From Burkholderiaceae bacterium (GTDB taxonomy: Bacteria; Pseudomonadota; Gammaproteobacteria; Burkholderiales; Burkholderiaceae_C), in contig JACKLI010000001.1 in the NCBI GenBank assembly GCA_024235995.1, forward strand, positions 496,001 through 560,000: a stretch of 64,000 nucleotides of DNA, in the 5' to 3' direction. This document shows positions 25,249-33,475 of the stretch, in pieces. Made by a program: the position numbers and the translations under genes. Below the pieces are notes generated by a model. The model had not been told where the DNA came from and made no database searches. It was given only the letters and a program-made list of their open reading frames with translations. The stretch's first letter is position 1, and each line of letters starts with the position of its first letter.

Positions 25249-26664
25249 CTATCCGGATTTCTGTGTTGAAGGAGGCTTCCGGTGATTGAGTGCCTCCGTG
25301 TGGAAACCGACGTTGCACAGCCCGCAAATGAGCTGCTGCCGGCGGGTGTTGCCGCGCACCAGAACGACCACGTTCGCCTTGTCGTCCTTGGTCCGTCCCA
25401 GCTCGCAGCCGCAGCTCTGGCACCGGTTGCCCTGTTCCCGCTTCAGGAGCTGCAACTGGGTGGGGTTGGCAGGGTAGACGGTCGCCAGCCGCCACGGCTC
25501 CAGCGGCCCCTTGCCGTACAGGAGACGGGCGCGCAGCACCTCGAAGGTGTACCCCCGGCCCTGCCGGTTGATGGTCTTGGCGACCCCGTTCAGCGCCTCG
25601 GTGTAGGCGTTGGTGATGGGGTGGTCGAAGTACGCCAGAATCTCCGTCCGCCAGTTCTTCATGGCGGTCGTGAGAGTCTTGAAGTCCGCCTTCAGGCTGG
25701 CTGGGATGGTCCCCGGGAAGGCGTCGAAGGCCGCCACGGCCTGCGCCTTGGGCAGGTCGTAGATGTTGTAGAACGCCTCTTTCAGCCCGTAGGCGGCGGC
25801 CAGCTCGGGCTCGTTGGCCAGCCACATGTCCAGATTGAACCGGCCCTTCTCGGCCAGCTTGGCGTACCGCATGTTCAGCATCGCCTTGGACTGGAGCCAC
25901 AGGCGCCGCTCGCCAGCCTTGCGCTGCTTCTGGAGCCGGATGCGGACCCGCTCCATGCAGTAGTTCGCCATGCGGACGACGTGGAACTTGTCGATGACCA
26001 CCGGTCGGCCAGGGAACATCTGGTGCGACACGTCCCGGTACGGCCGCCACATGTCGATGGCCACGCCCTTGACCCAGTGCCGGTCCTTGAACCGGTGCAG
26101 CCACCCCGCCAAGGTCGCCTTGTCCCGGTCCGGCAGCATGTCGAGGATGCGGCGCTCCCCGATGTCCGTCAGGACGCAGCGCATCTTCCCGTCGATTTGG
26201 GTCTCGTCGATGCCCAGCCAGTCTGGCATCTCCGGCCGGTGGCTGGCCTCCAGTTCGGCCATGTACTCCGCCCCCAGCGTCCGGACCGTCTTGTCGTCGC
26301 ACCCCACGTTCTCCGCGATGCGGGTGAAGGTGTCCCGCAGGCTGTGGGCCTTGATGTAGGTGGCGCAGCGCTCCGTCATGCGCCGGCCCTCCAAGATGCC
26401 GCCCAGCGGCTGCAGGAAGGTCTCCTTGCAGGAGGTGCACCGGTATCGCTGGACCTTCGCCCGCAGCTTGGCCGGCTTCCCGCGCATCGGAATGTCGACG
26501 TAAGTAGTAGCTTTGGTGCCGTGCCGGTAGATGCAGTCGAGGGTGCCGCACTTTGGGCAGGCGGTAGGCATGGGCAGCGGGTACTCCGCCTCCAGCACGT
26601 CCGCCCCGTCCTCCTCGGTGCGACCCAGCACCGTCCAGCCCTTCAGGTCGAGGATGTCCGTCAT
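25249..26664 (-). CDS. ISL3-family transposase with HNH-like zinc C-terminus
   Basis: This 471-residue protein has an N-terminal zinc finger (CPKC 36-39, CTSC 76-79), helix-turn-helix region, and a DDE core with Asp153 (GIDETQ), Asp204/Asp225 (IDKFHV) and Glu356 (YTEALNGVAKTINRQGRGY). After about residue 405 a second zinc module appears: CQSC (415-418) and CGLCN (447-451) plus His455, resembling an HNH fold with its first histidine missing. Most ISL3 transposases end before this. The stop codon lies inside the terminal inverted repeat. It catalyses IS transposition in the cytoplasm. Confidence 0.92.
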   Translation of the reverse strand: MTDILDLKGWTVLGRTEEDGADVLEAEYPLPMPTACPKCGTLDCIYRHGTKATTYVDIPMRGKPAKLRAKVQRYRCTSCKETFLQPLGGILEGRRMTERCATYIKAHSLRDTFTRIAENVGCDDKTVRTLGAEYMAELEASHRPEMPDWLGIDETQIDGKMRCVLTDIGERRILDMLPDRDKATLAGWLHRFKDRHWVKGVAIDMWRPYRDVSHQMFPGRPVVIDKFHVVRMANYCMERVRIRLQKQRKAGERRLWLQSKAMLNMRYAKLAEKGRFNLDMWLANEPELAAAYGLKEAFYNIYDLPKAQAVAAFDAFPGTIPASLKADFKTLTTAMKNWRTEILAYFDHPITNAYTEALNGVAKTINRQGRGYTFEVLRARLLYGKGPLEPWRLATVYPANPTQLQLLKREQGNRCQSCGCELGRTKDDKANVVVLVRGNTRRQQLICGLCNVGFHTEALNHRKPPSTQKSG

Positions 26665-26688
26665 CCCCGGATTGTCGTGTGGATGGGG

Positions 26689-27084
26689 TCACCGCTTGTC
26701 AATGGCGGCGAGGTACTTGGCTCGGGCGGCGTTGGCTCCCGCTGCGTAGTCGGTATCACCGTCACAGCGGTCGGAAGCGATGACAGCCCGGATGCGAGAC
26801 AGCTCGCGCACCAGCATTTGCTGGGTGAAGGTGGCAATCCACACCGGCACATCGTTCTCCAAGACCGTGCCCTTGATGTACTTGGGGAAGGCGGGCTTCT
26901 GCCGGACGAGCTGCTCGGCAGCGCCCAACACGTCCTGCCAAGCCGGCAGCGCCGGCCTCTGGGGCGTGTCGATGCCCATTGGCGGGTCGCACACCTCCTC
27001 TTTGCCATGCTTCGCCATCGTCTGCCGGGCCAGTTTCCTTGCAGCGTCAATCTTGGCCAGCGCGCCCTCGTAATTCTCGTTCAT
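26689..27084 (-). CDS. IS passenger protein, hypothetical (phage-like), left copy
   Basis: This 131-residue protein starts at ATG 27084, which overlaps the small membrane ORF stop as ATGA; the open frame continues to 27108. It is charged and soluble, with a central hydrophobic-aromatic stretch VPVWIATFTQQMLVRELSRI and a C-terminal DYAAGANAARAKYLAAIDKR. I do not recognise a function. It sits 24 bases upstream of the transposase and is probably co-transcribed with it. Lambdoid and other phages often carry similar short proteins of unknown role. Confidence 0.6.
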   Translation of the reverse strand: MNENYEGALAKIDAARKLARQTMAKHGKEEVCDPPMGIDTPQRPALPAWQDVLGAAEQLVRQKPAFPKYIKGTVLENDVPVWIATFTQQMLVRELSRIRAVIASDRCDGDTDYAAGANAARAKYLAAIDKR

Positions 27085-27149
27085 AGCAGGAACCTCAGGA
27101 TGAACCACGCGCAGTACAGGGCTGCGCAGATGAAGAAAAAGGCAGTCAA
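27081..27149 (-). CDS. Tiny single-span membrane peptide inside the IS, left copy
   Basis: A 22-codon frame opens at TTG 27149, one base after the stop of the next passenger gene, and ends in an ATGA overlap with the following one. The peptide is almost entirely one membrane helix (TAFFFICAALYCAWFILRFLL). Its tight coupling on both sides supports translation. The role is unknown; phage small membrane proteins look like this. Confidence 0.4.
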   Translation of the reverse strand: MTAFFFICAALYCAWFILRFLL

Positions 27150-27150
27150 T

Positions 27151-27573
27151 TCACTTCTCTCGGACCAAGACTTGAGCCGCCCGGAGAACCTCGCGTGCGA
27201 AGGTGCTGGGCAGGATATTCCCCGCCGCATCGAACGACCGACCCAAGCAGTCGGCCACATCTTGGTCCGTCAGCCGAGGCATCCGGTCATCGCATCCGTT
27301 CGCGCAGGAGCCCGTCTCGTTGCAGTAGTCTGCGTGCGGACATGGGCCGGTGGTCGCCTCGCCGTGATGCCACAGGAATGCGCAGTAGGCCGCCACATCC
27401 AGTGGGTCCCCTTTTGCAACGTGCTTCCGCAGTTCCTTGCGACACTCGCCCATCCAGTCGTCAGTCGCCCACCCGTCGGAGTAGCCGTACTTCTCCTCTG
27501 CGGCGGCGAGTTTTTCCTTCAGAGCTGCGGCGAACCGGTCCACAAGGGCGGCGGTCTTAGGATGCAGTTTCAC
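27151..27573 (-). CDS. IS passenger protein, hypothetical (phage-type), left copy
   Basis: This protein of about 140 residues contains WATDDWMGECRKELRKHVAKGDPLDVAAYCAFLWHHG, broken by no indels. This type of segment is frequent in small proteins of unknown function in phages of proteobacteria. A cysteine cluster (CPHADYC, CANGC) may bind metal. GTG 27573 follows a GGAAA ribosome site; an in-frame GTG at 27591 is an alternative. It lies first in the IS gene string, near the right end. Confidence 0.65.
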   Translation of the reverse strand: MKLHPKTAALVDRFAAALKEKLAAAEEKYGYSDGWATDDWMGECRKELRKHVAKGDPLDVAAYCAFLWHHGEATTGPCPHADYCNETGSCANGCDDRMPRLTDQDVADCLGRSFDAAGNILPSTFAREVLRAAQVLVREK

Positions 27574-27652
27574 TTGGTTTCCTTTCCACACGAAAATCCG
27601 ACTCAGGAGGATACTGCATGGTCACCTGTTCCACAAGTTATTCCGGAGAGCC

Positions 27653-27715
27653 CGGATAGTGCACCGGCGCGAGCGGTTCGCCTGCCGTCACGTCGTCGAA
27701 GCGGCGCTGGGTCAT
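27653..27715 (-). pseudogene. MaoC-type dehydratase, 5' fragment cut by ISL3 (copy A)
   Basis: Only the first 21 codons remain, from ATG 27715 to the IS end at 27652. The intact counterpart is at 45688-46116. The catalytic D-x4-H motif (residues 36-41) is lost, so copy A cannot make this subunit. Confidence 0.9.
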
Positions 27716-27722
27716 GGTGTTC

Positions 27723-27796
27723 CTGTCATGCCGGACTCGACCCGGCATCGTGTGCGCTCGCGGGCCCACGACCCCGGGTCGAGCCCCGGGTGACAG
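27723..27796. repeat. Palindromic REP-like repeat, copy A
   Basis: This 74-base imperfect palindrome has paired CGACCCGG/CCGGGTCG arms and outer CTGTCA/TGACAG ends. Relatives occur at 46124-46197 and, in the related form, at 60001-60073. It overlaps the 3' end of the next dehydratase gene and supplies its stop codon. Confidence 0.75.
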
Positions 27797-28364
27797 GCTC
27801 GGCGCGCAGCACGTTGTAGCGGAAGAACGTCGTGCGCAGCAGCGCGACCCGCTCGCGGCGCTGGTTGATCACCTCGGTTTGCCAAGAGATGAAGGCGCCC
27901 TGTCCCACCCGCGTCTCTTTCGGTTTGCACGACAGCAGCAATGCGCCGCGCCTGCACAGCCGGTCGCCGACGACCACCGGCAGCAGGTAGTCCGCTTCCG
28001 CGTCGACGCCGAAGAAATGCGTGGTGGGCGGCTCCAGGCCGAAGCGCACGCCGCCGATGTGGCTGCGCGTGGGTTGCGCGTCCCGCGCCGCGTCGTCGAA
28101 GAGCGGCGAATCGCCGGGGTTCCACAGCAGGGGCATCGCGAAGCTCGCGATGGCGGTGCTCGGCACGACGATGTCCGCGTAGCCGTGCGCGCGCGCGAAG
28201 GCCGCGTCGGAATGCAGCTTCGAGTCGAGCTCGAGCGGCTCGATGTAGCGGCGCACCATGCTCGCTTCGATCGTCTCGCCCCACACCTCGGTGCGCCCCT
28301 CGCCGAAGTCGCGGCCGACGGCATCGACCATCGGCTGCCACGCGTGCGTCCAGTCGCCTTTCAC
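27726..28364 (-). CDS. FAS1-like (MaoC N-terminal type) dehydratase subunit, copy A
   Basis: This 212-residue hot-dog protein resembles the N-terminal, non-catalytic half of MaoC/FAS1 dehydratases; it lacks the D-x4-H motif. It normally pairs with a catalytic MaoC subunit, which in this copy is truncated. The start is GTG 28364, overlapping the ligase stop as GTGA. The last 22 or so residues (from VTRGSTRGRG) are encoded by the palindromic repeat and look like an acquired tail. Enoyl-CoA hydration is the inferred role. Confidence 0.8.
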   Translation of the reverse strand: MKGDWTHAWQPMVDAVGRDFGEGRTEVWGETIEASMVRRYIEPLELDSKLHSDAAFARAHGYADIVVPSTAIASFAMPLLWNPGDSPLFDDAARDAQPTRSHIGGVRFGLEPPTTHFFGVDAEADYLLPVVVGDRLCRRGALLLSCKPKETRVGQGAFISWQTEVINQRRERVALLRTTFFRYNVLRAEPVTRGSTRGRGPASAHDAGSSPA

Positions 28365-29845
28365 TGCAGCAGCGCCTCCAGCTCGGAGCGCACGATCTTG
28401 CCGGTGGTGCTGCGCGGCATGTCTTCGTTGCGGATGAAGCGCACCTCGCGCGGCAGCTTGTAGTTCGCGATGCGGCCGCGGCACAGCGCGACGACTTCTT
28501 CCGCCGAGAGCGTTTCGTCGCGCACGGCGACGAATGCGACGGGCACTTCGCCCCACTTCGCGTCGCGCTTGCGCACCACGGCGGCGTCGGCGATGCGCGG
28601 GGACGCGAGCAGCAGCTGTTCGATCTCGGCAGGGTAGATGTTCTCGCCGCCGGACTTGATCAGGTATTTGCGTCGGTCGACGAACTGCAGCGTGCCATCG
28701 GGCTGGCGCGTGAACACGTCGCCCGTGTGGAACCATCCCCCAGCGAAGGCTTCGGCTGTCGCCTCAGGCATGCCCCAGTAGCCGGAAAAGAGCGTGGGGC
28801 TGCGCAGCAGCAGCTCGCCGGGCTCGCCCGGTGCGACATCCTGGCCCGCCTCGTCCACCAGTCGCACGCGGCACAGCGAACTCTGGTTCTTGGCGAGGTT
28901 CTCCGGGGCGACACCCACGGGAACACGCCCGCCGCTGCCCGGCGCGGGGCCGGCTTCGGTCGATCCGAAGGTGTTGCGAAACGGTGCGTTGAACAGCCGC
29001 GTGACGTCGACGATCTGCTGGCGCGGCACGAGGTCCGCCATGCAGCCCACCGAATCCGCCGGGTGCGGACGCGTGCCTCGGCGCGCGTATTCGTCCAGCA
29101 CCTTGTCGATCATGCCGGGCATCAGCACGAACCAGCCGACGTTGTCCTCGCGCTCGCCAAGGTCGCAAAGCACGCCCACGTCGAGGCCGTCCATCACGAT
29201 CACCTTGCCGCCGCCGATGAGGGTGACGAGCATGCTGTCGGCGGAGGCCATGTGGAACATCGGCGGCCAGGCGATGAAGGTCGCGCCCCGCCGCACGCCA
29301 CGGTCCATGGTGTTGACCGCGCCGCGTGCAACGAGCGCGCGGTGGCTCACGAGCGCAGCCTTGGGTTTGCCGGTCGTGCCGCTGGTGTACAGGATGTAGA
29401 GGCCGTCCTCCGGCTCCACGACGTCGCCGTTCCCGCAGGGTGGGGTCGAAGCGAAGCGCACCCCACCGATGTCGCTTTCGAGCTCCTCGCCGATCATCGT
29501 GACCGCAACTTCGCCGAACAGCTTCACATGCTGCTCGTACCGTGGCGACACCAGCGCGATCCTCGGCGTGACGAGCGTGATGCAATGCGCGAGCTCCTCC
29601 GCCGTCTGCCGCCAGTTCATGCACGCGACGATCGCGCCGACCTTCGCGGCCGCCAGCAGGGTCAGCACGAACTCGCGCCGGTTCTCCGAGAGGATCGCCA
29701 CGCGGTCGCCTCGCGCAACGCCTTGTACGCGCAGCCACGCGGACATGCGCGCGACCTGCTCGCCGAGCTGCGCATACGTCCAGTCCCCCTGTGGCGACTG
29801 GACCGCCACGGCCTGCGGCTTGAGCGCGACCTGGTCTTCGAACAC
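28361..29845 (-). CDS. AMP-dependent acyl-CoA synthetase/ligase, copy A (5' end rearranged)
   Basis: This 494-residue ANL-superfamily enzyme has YTSGTTGKPK (153-162), GSTEAGPAP, the GGWFHTGDV hinge region and the C-terminal catalytic lysine in PRSTTGKIVR. It activates a carboxylic acid to acyl-AMP and then acyl-CoA. The natural N-terminus appears lost: the frame enters out of phase from a TctC-gene fragment. GTG 29845 starts the first residues that align with ligases (FEDQVALKPQAVAVQ); the frame is open to 30004, but that part is antisense-like junk. Expression may therefore be altered. Confidence 0.82.
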   Translation of the reverse strand: MFEDQVALKPQAVAVQSPQGDWTYAQLGEQVARMSAWLRVQGVARGDRVAILSENRREFVLTLLAAAKVGAIVACMNWRQTAEELAHCITLVTPRIALVSPRYEQHVKLFGEVAVTMIGEELESDIGGVRFASTPPCGNGDVVEPEDGLYILYTSGTTGKPKAALVSHRALVARGAVNTMDRGVRRGATFIAWPPMFHMASADSMLVTLIGGGKVIVMDGLDVGVLCDLGEREDNVGWFVLMPGMIDKVLDEYARRGTRPHPADSVGCMADLVPRQQIVDVTRLFNAPFRNTFGSTEAGPAPGSGGRVPVGVAPENLAKNQSSLCRVRLVDEAGQDVAPGEPGELLLRSPTLFSGYWGMPEATAEAFAGGWFHTGDVFTRQPDGTLQFVDRRKYLIKSGGENIYPAEIEQLLLASPRIADAAVVRKRDAKWGEVPVAFVAVRDETLSAEEVVALCRGRIANYKLPREVRFIRNEDMPRSTTGKIVRSELEALLQ

Positions 29846-29847
29846 AT

Positions 29848-30069
29848 GCCGTTGGCGGCCGGCATCGGCTCGACCGCGACGGGCTGCCCCAGTGCAGCGG
29901 TCAGGCCCGTGCCGATCATGCGCGCGATCATGTCCGATGCGCCGCCGGCGGCGTTCGTCACGATGATGCGGATGGGGCGGCTCGGATAGCGGTCCTGCGC
30001 CCATGCGCCAGGAACGGCAGCCGCCGCGAAGGCGGCCAGGGCGTTGCGTCGATTCATCTGCATCGTCAT
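29848..30069 (-). pseudogene. TctC-type solute-binding protein, N-terminal fragment fused to the ligase gene, copy A
   Basis: Seventy-four codons encode a signal peptide (MNRRNALAAFAAAAVPGAWAQ) and the first strand-helix of a tripartite tricarboxylate receptor (YPSRPIRIIVTNAAGGASD). They end at PAANG, where the sequence passes out of frame into the ligase gene. A deletion joined the two genes. Just upstream a 20-codon frame (30066-30128) ends VKFGE, like the C-terminus of another TctC protein, and overlaps this start as ATGA. Confidence 0.8.
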
Positions 30070-30155
30070 TCCCCGAACTTGACGGTTGTCGTTTCCATGA
30101 TGGTCTTGAGAAAGGTACGCACGTTCATAGGAGGCTTTCGTTACGTGTTTCCAGT

Positions 30156-30237
30156 GCCGCCGCGGATCCGGCTTTGCCGGTCCGCTGGGGGCGACCCCTT
30201 GAGGGGGTAGCGCCGCAGGCGCTTCGGGGGTGGGTCG
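30156..30237. repeat. Intergenic palindromic repeat between the TctC genes, copy A
   Basis: GGATCCGG and CCGGTCC arms are followed by CCCCTTGAGGGGG and GCGCC/GGCGC half-sites. It is a GC-rich intergenic repeat of the kind seen before yidC's stop and at 48557-48638. It separates the full TctC gene from the fragment. Confidence 0.5.
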
Positions 30238-30240
30238 ACC

Positions 30241-31215
30241 TCACTCGAACTTGATCGGCACGGTTTCCATGATCTTCTTGATGTCGTTCGACTCGCGCGT
30301 GGTGATGCGGGTCACTTCATCGGGCCCGGCCACTGCAAGCGGCACGGAGAACGCGACGAACTTCTCGGCCATGCCCGGTGCCGACAGGCCCTTGCGCACG
30401 GTCTCGGTCAGCTTGGCGGCCACGTCGGCCGGCGTGCCGGGCGGCGCCCACAGCGCGAAGTTGATGTCCTGCACATAGCCCGGCACGAATTTGTTGAGCG
30501 GCACCGCGCCAGGCACCGCGGGGCTGGGCTGCGCGCTCGTCACGCCGATCACCTTGAGCTTGCCCTGCTTGATGAACTCCATCATCTGCACCGACGGCAC
30601 CATGTAGATGACCTTGGTGTCGCCGGCCAGCACCGACTGCAGCGCGGGGCCGTAGCCGCGGAAAGGCACGGTCACGAGATTGAGCTTGGCCTGCTGCGCG
30701 AGCAGCGCCATCGCCACCTCCGGCGTAGGGCCGGCGACGGCGATGTCCACGCCCTTGGCCTGCTGCTTCGCCCACGTGACGAAGCCCGGGAAGTCGTTGG
30801 CGGGAACGCTCTGGTGCACGACCAGAACACCTGGCGTCATTGCGAGGTTGGCGATCGGCGTGAGGCCCTTGACCGGGTCGAAGCTCGCGTCCTTGGTCAC
30901 CATCGGCGCCAGCACGACGGTGCCGATGGTCGTCACCAGCAGCGTATGGCCGTCAGGGGGTGCCTGCTTCACGGCCATGGTGCCGATGGAGCCGAAAGCG
31001 CCGGTCTTGTTTTCCACCACCACCGGCTGGCCGAGCAGCTCGCTCATCGACGTGGCAAGCGTGCGCGCGATCACGTCACCCGTGCCGCCGGGCGCGTACG
31101 TGATGACGATCTTGATCGGCTTCGTGGGGAAGCCTTGCGCGTGGGCGAGAGGCGCGAGGGGCGCGAGCGCCAGCAGCGATGCCGCCAGCAAGAGGGAACG
31201 TCGGAAGCCTTGCAT
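30241..31215 (-). CDS. Tripartite tricarboxylate transporter receptor (TctC/Bug family), copy A
   Basis: This 324-residue periplasmic binding protein has a signal peptide ending AHAQ (about residue 27), FPTKPIKIVITYAPGGTGDVIAR, the family VVVENKTGAFGSIGT loop and a C-terminal KKIMETVPIKF. Bug proteins bind carboxylates, and many act without a linked TctAB permease; none is present here. It probably captures the operon's acid substrate. It lies 46 bases after the acyl-CoA dehydrogenase gene. Confidence 0.9.
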   Translation of the reverse strand: MQGFRRSLLLAASLLALAPLAPLAHAQGFPTKPIKIVITYAPGGTGDVIARTLATSMSELLGQPVVVENKTGAFGSIGTMAVKQAPPDGHTLLVTTIGTVVLAPMVTKDASFDPVKGLTPIANLAMTPGVLVVHQSVPANDFPGFVTWAKQQAKGVDIAVAGPTPEVAMALLAQQAKLNLVTVPFRGYGPALQSVLAGDTKVIYMVPSVQMMEFIKQGKLKVIGVTSAQPSPAVPGAVPLNKFVPGYVQDINFALWAPPGTPADVAAKLTETVRKGLSAPGMAEKFVAFSVPLAVAGPDEVTRITTRESNDIKKIMETVPIKFE

Positions 31216-31261
31216 GAGAGAGTCTCCAGGATGAGGATCTAGTTGGAATGAAACAGCCGGA

Positions 31262-33475
31262 TCAACGAGGCAGGTCCAGCCCTCGCAGCGCGATCAGGGT
31301 GCGCTGGATCTCGTTGGTGCCGCCACCGATCGTGTAAAGCAGCGCATCGCGCACGCCGTACTCGAACACGCTGTCGCACAGCGCGCCTTGCGCGCCCTCG
31401 GCGAGCGTGGCGCCGGGGCCGAGCAGGTCGAACGCCGTCTCGGACAGGCGCTCCATCAGCTCGCTCGCGTACACCTTCAGCATGGCGGCCTGCCACAGCG
31501 GCACCTCGCCCTGCTCCACCACCTGCGCGGTGCGCACGGCGAGCAGGCGCGACGCCTCGATCTCCGCGCCCAGCCCGCCGATGCGGTCGAGCACCAGCGG
31601 GTCGCTGCGCAGCGAAGCGTCGGCCTTCACGTGCGCGAGCAGCTTGTCGAAGTAACCCCGCGCACGTGCGCCGATCGCGCCCACCGTCTCGCGCTCGAAG
31701 GCGAGTGCATCGGTGATGAGCTTCCAGCCGCCGTTCTCCGGCCCGACGAGCGCGTCGGCGGGCAGCTTCACGTCATCGAAGAACACCACGTTCGCGCGGT
31801 GGCCGTTGAGGCCGCTCATGGGCTGGATCGTGATGCCGGGCGTGTCCAGCGGCACAAGGAAGACGCTGATGCCGCCGTGCCGCTGGTTGGCCGGGTCGGT
31901 GCGCGCGGCCAGCCACACGTATTGCGAGAACCCGGCGGTCGACGTGAATATCTTCTGACCGTTCACCACCCAGCCGCCGTCCTCGGTGCGCTTCGCGGAT
32001 GTTCTGATGCCCGCGAGGTCGGAGCCGTGGTCCGGCTCGCTGTAGCCGAGGGCGATCGAGATGTCGCCGCGCGCGATGCCGGGCAGGAAGAACGCCTTCT
32101 GCGCGTCGCTGCCGTGGATGACGAGCGTCGGGCCGATCATGTTGGCCGAGGTGTTGTGGAAGGTGACGGGCGCCTCCGCGTAGGCCATCTCCTCCTCGAA
32201 GGCGAGATGTTCGAAGGCCGTGCGTCCCTGTCCGCCGTAGGCCTTGGGCCAGTTGACGCCGAGCCAGCCCTTGGCGCCCACCTTGCGGCTGAAGTCCTGA
32301 CGCGCCTTGCGGTGATTCACCGGGAGCGCATACGTTTCGGGCGGATAGGCATGGTCCCAGTTGTGCGCCAGCCACTCGCGCACCTCGGCGCGGAAGGCAT
32401 CGGCCGCCGGCGTGAGCGCCATGTCGGGGACGGCGCCGCGTTCGAGCAGCAGGGCCGCGACGTCGCGCCGGGCCTGCTGCACGCCACCGAGCCGCGTGAG
32501 GTCGCCGTGGATGCGGCGGAAGTGGCGCGGCAGCTCGTGCTCGTCCCAGAACGAAATGCCGCCGAAGCCGTGATGCAGTTCGCGCACCACGTCGCGCAGC
32601 AGCTGGCCCGCATTCGCGGCCGCGACGGCGGCGCTGTAGGCGCGCTCGTGCTGCGATGCACGGCCCGCCGCGACGAGCGCGAGCCGGCAGATCTCCACGC
32701 TGGTGAAGCAGTTCGCGAGCTTGTGCTGGATGGCCTGGTAGCTGCCGATCTTGTGGCCGAACTGCGAGCGCACCTTGGCGTAGTCGGTCAGCAGCTCCAG
32801 GCCATAGCCCGCCGAACCCGTGGCGCGTGCTGCAAGCAGCAGGCGCATCAGGGGCGTGAGCGTGCCGACGTCGAACGACGTGGTGACGCGCTGGAACGTG
32901 TCCACCCGCGTGAAGCGCAGCTGCGACAGGGGCGGCACGTTCAGGCCGGGCGTGGCATCGATCGCGAGCCCCGCGGCCTCGCGCGGCACGATCGCGATTT
33001 CGCCTTTGCCGGTCGCGACGAGAAAGTGCGTGGCGATGGCGCCGTGCTCGACGAAGGAGACGGTGCCATCGAGTGTGGCCCCATCCGTCACCCTGCCGCC
33101 GTGCGGATCGGCCGCCCACGCGACGATGGCCTCGCCCGACTGCACGCTTGCCAGCAGTTGCGCGGCCGCCTCGCCCTGCGCCTGGGCGAGCACCGCGTTC
33201 GCGAGCACCGCATCCGCCAGCGGCAGCGGGCAGGCCGCACGGCCGAGTTCCTGCATCAGCACGATGGACGCGGCAAGTCCCATCTCGTCCTGCGACGGCG
33301 CGAGCGCAGTCCAGCCCTGCAGCGCGGCCTTGCGCCACATGTCCTTCAGCGCGGCCGCGTCCTTCGCAGCGGCGACGGCGCGCGATGCGGGCCAGGCGTC
33401 CTGCAGCAGGCCGCGCGCCGAATCGCGCACGAGGACGAGGTCCTCGCTCTCCACCAGGGGAAGGGCCTCGCTCAT
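31262..33475 (-). CDS. Double-length acyl-CoA dehydrogenase (FadE34-like fusion), copy A
   Basis: This 737-residue protein contains two acyl-CoA dehydrogenase units. The first (about 1-355) has YGLELLTDYAKVRSQFGHKIGSYQAIQHKLA. The second (about 360-737) has IALGYSEPDHGSDLAGI, VNGQKIFTSTA and the C-terminal YTIGGGTNEIQRTLIALRGL. Fused or heteromeric dehydrogenases of this kind act on bulky steroid-CoA substrates in actinobacteria. Here it should desaturate an acyl-CoA made by the operon's synthetases. The start overlaps the hydratase stop (ATGA 33472-33475). Confidence 0.9.
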   Translation of the reverse strand: MSEALPLVESEDLVLVRDSARGLLQDAWPASRAVAAAKDAAALKDMWRKAALQGWTALAPSQDEMGLAASIVLMQELGRAACPLPLADAVLANAVLAQAQGEAAAQLLASVQSGEAIVAWAADPHGGRVTDGATLDGTVSFVEHGAIATHFLVATGKGEIAIVPREAAGLAIDATPGLNVPPLSQLRFTRVDTFQRVTTSFDVGTLTPLMRLLLAARATGSAGYGLELLTDYAKVRSQFGHKIGSYQAIQHKLANCFTSVEICRLALVAAGRASQHERAYSAAVAAANAGQLLRDVVRELHHGFGGISFWDEHELPRHFRRIHGDLTRLGGVQQARRDVAALLLERGAVPDMALTPAADAFRAEVREWLAHNWDHAYPPETYALPVNHRKARQDFSRKVGAKGWLGVNWPKAYGGQGRTAFEHLAFEEEMAYAEAPVTFHNTSANMIGPTLVIHGSDAQKAFFLPGIARGDISIALGYSEPDHGSDLAGIRTSAKRTEDGGWVVNGQKIFTSTAGFSQYVWLAARTDPANQRHGGISVFLVPLDTPGITIQPMSGLNGHRANVVFFDDVKLPADALVGPENGGWKLITDALAFERETVGAIGARARGYFDKLLAHVKADASLRSDPLVLDRIGGLGAEIEASRLLAVRTAQVVEQGEVPLWQAAMLKVYASELMERLSETAFDLLGPGATLAEGAQGALCDSVFEYGVRDALLYTIGGGTNEIQRTLIALRGLDLPR

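Larger units (their letters stand above)
25247..27652 (-). mobile_element. ISL3-family insertion sequence with passenger genes, left copy
   Basis: This 2,406-bp element has ends GGCTATCCGGA (left) and GGCTCTCCGGA (right, reverse complement), typical of ISL3. It encodes a transposase, two phage-like passenger proteins and a tiny membrane peptide, all on the minus strand. The coding sequences match the right copy at 60471-62876. Its right end truncates the MaoC gene at 27653. Confidence 0.9.
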
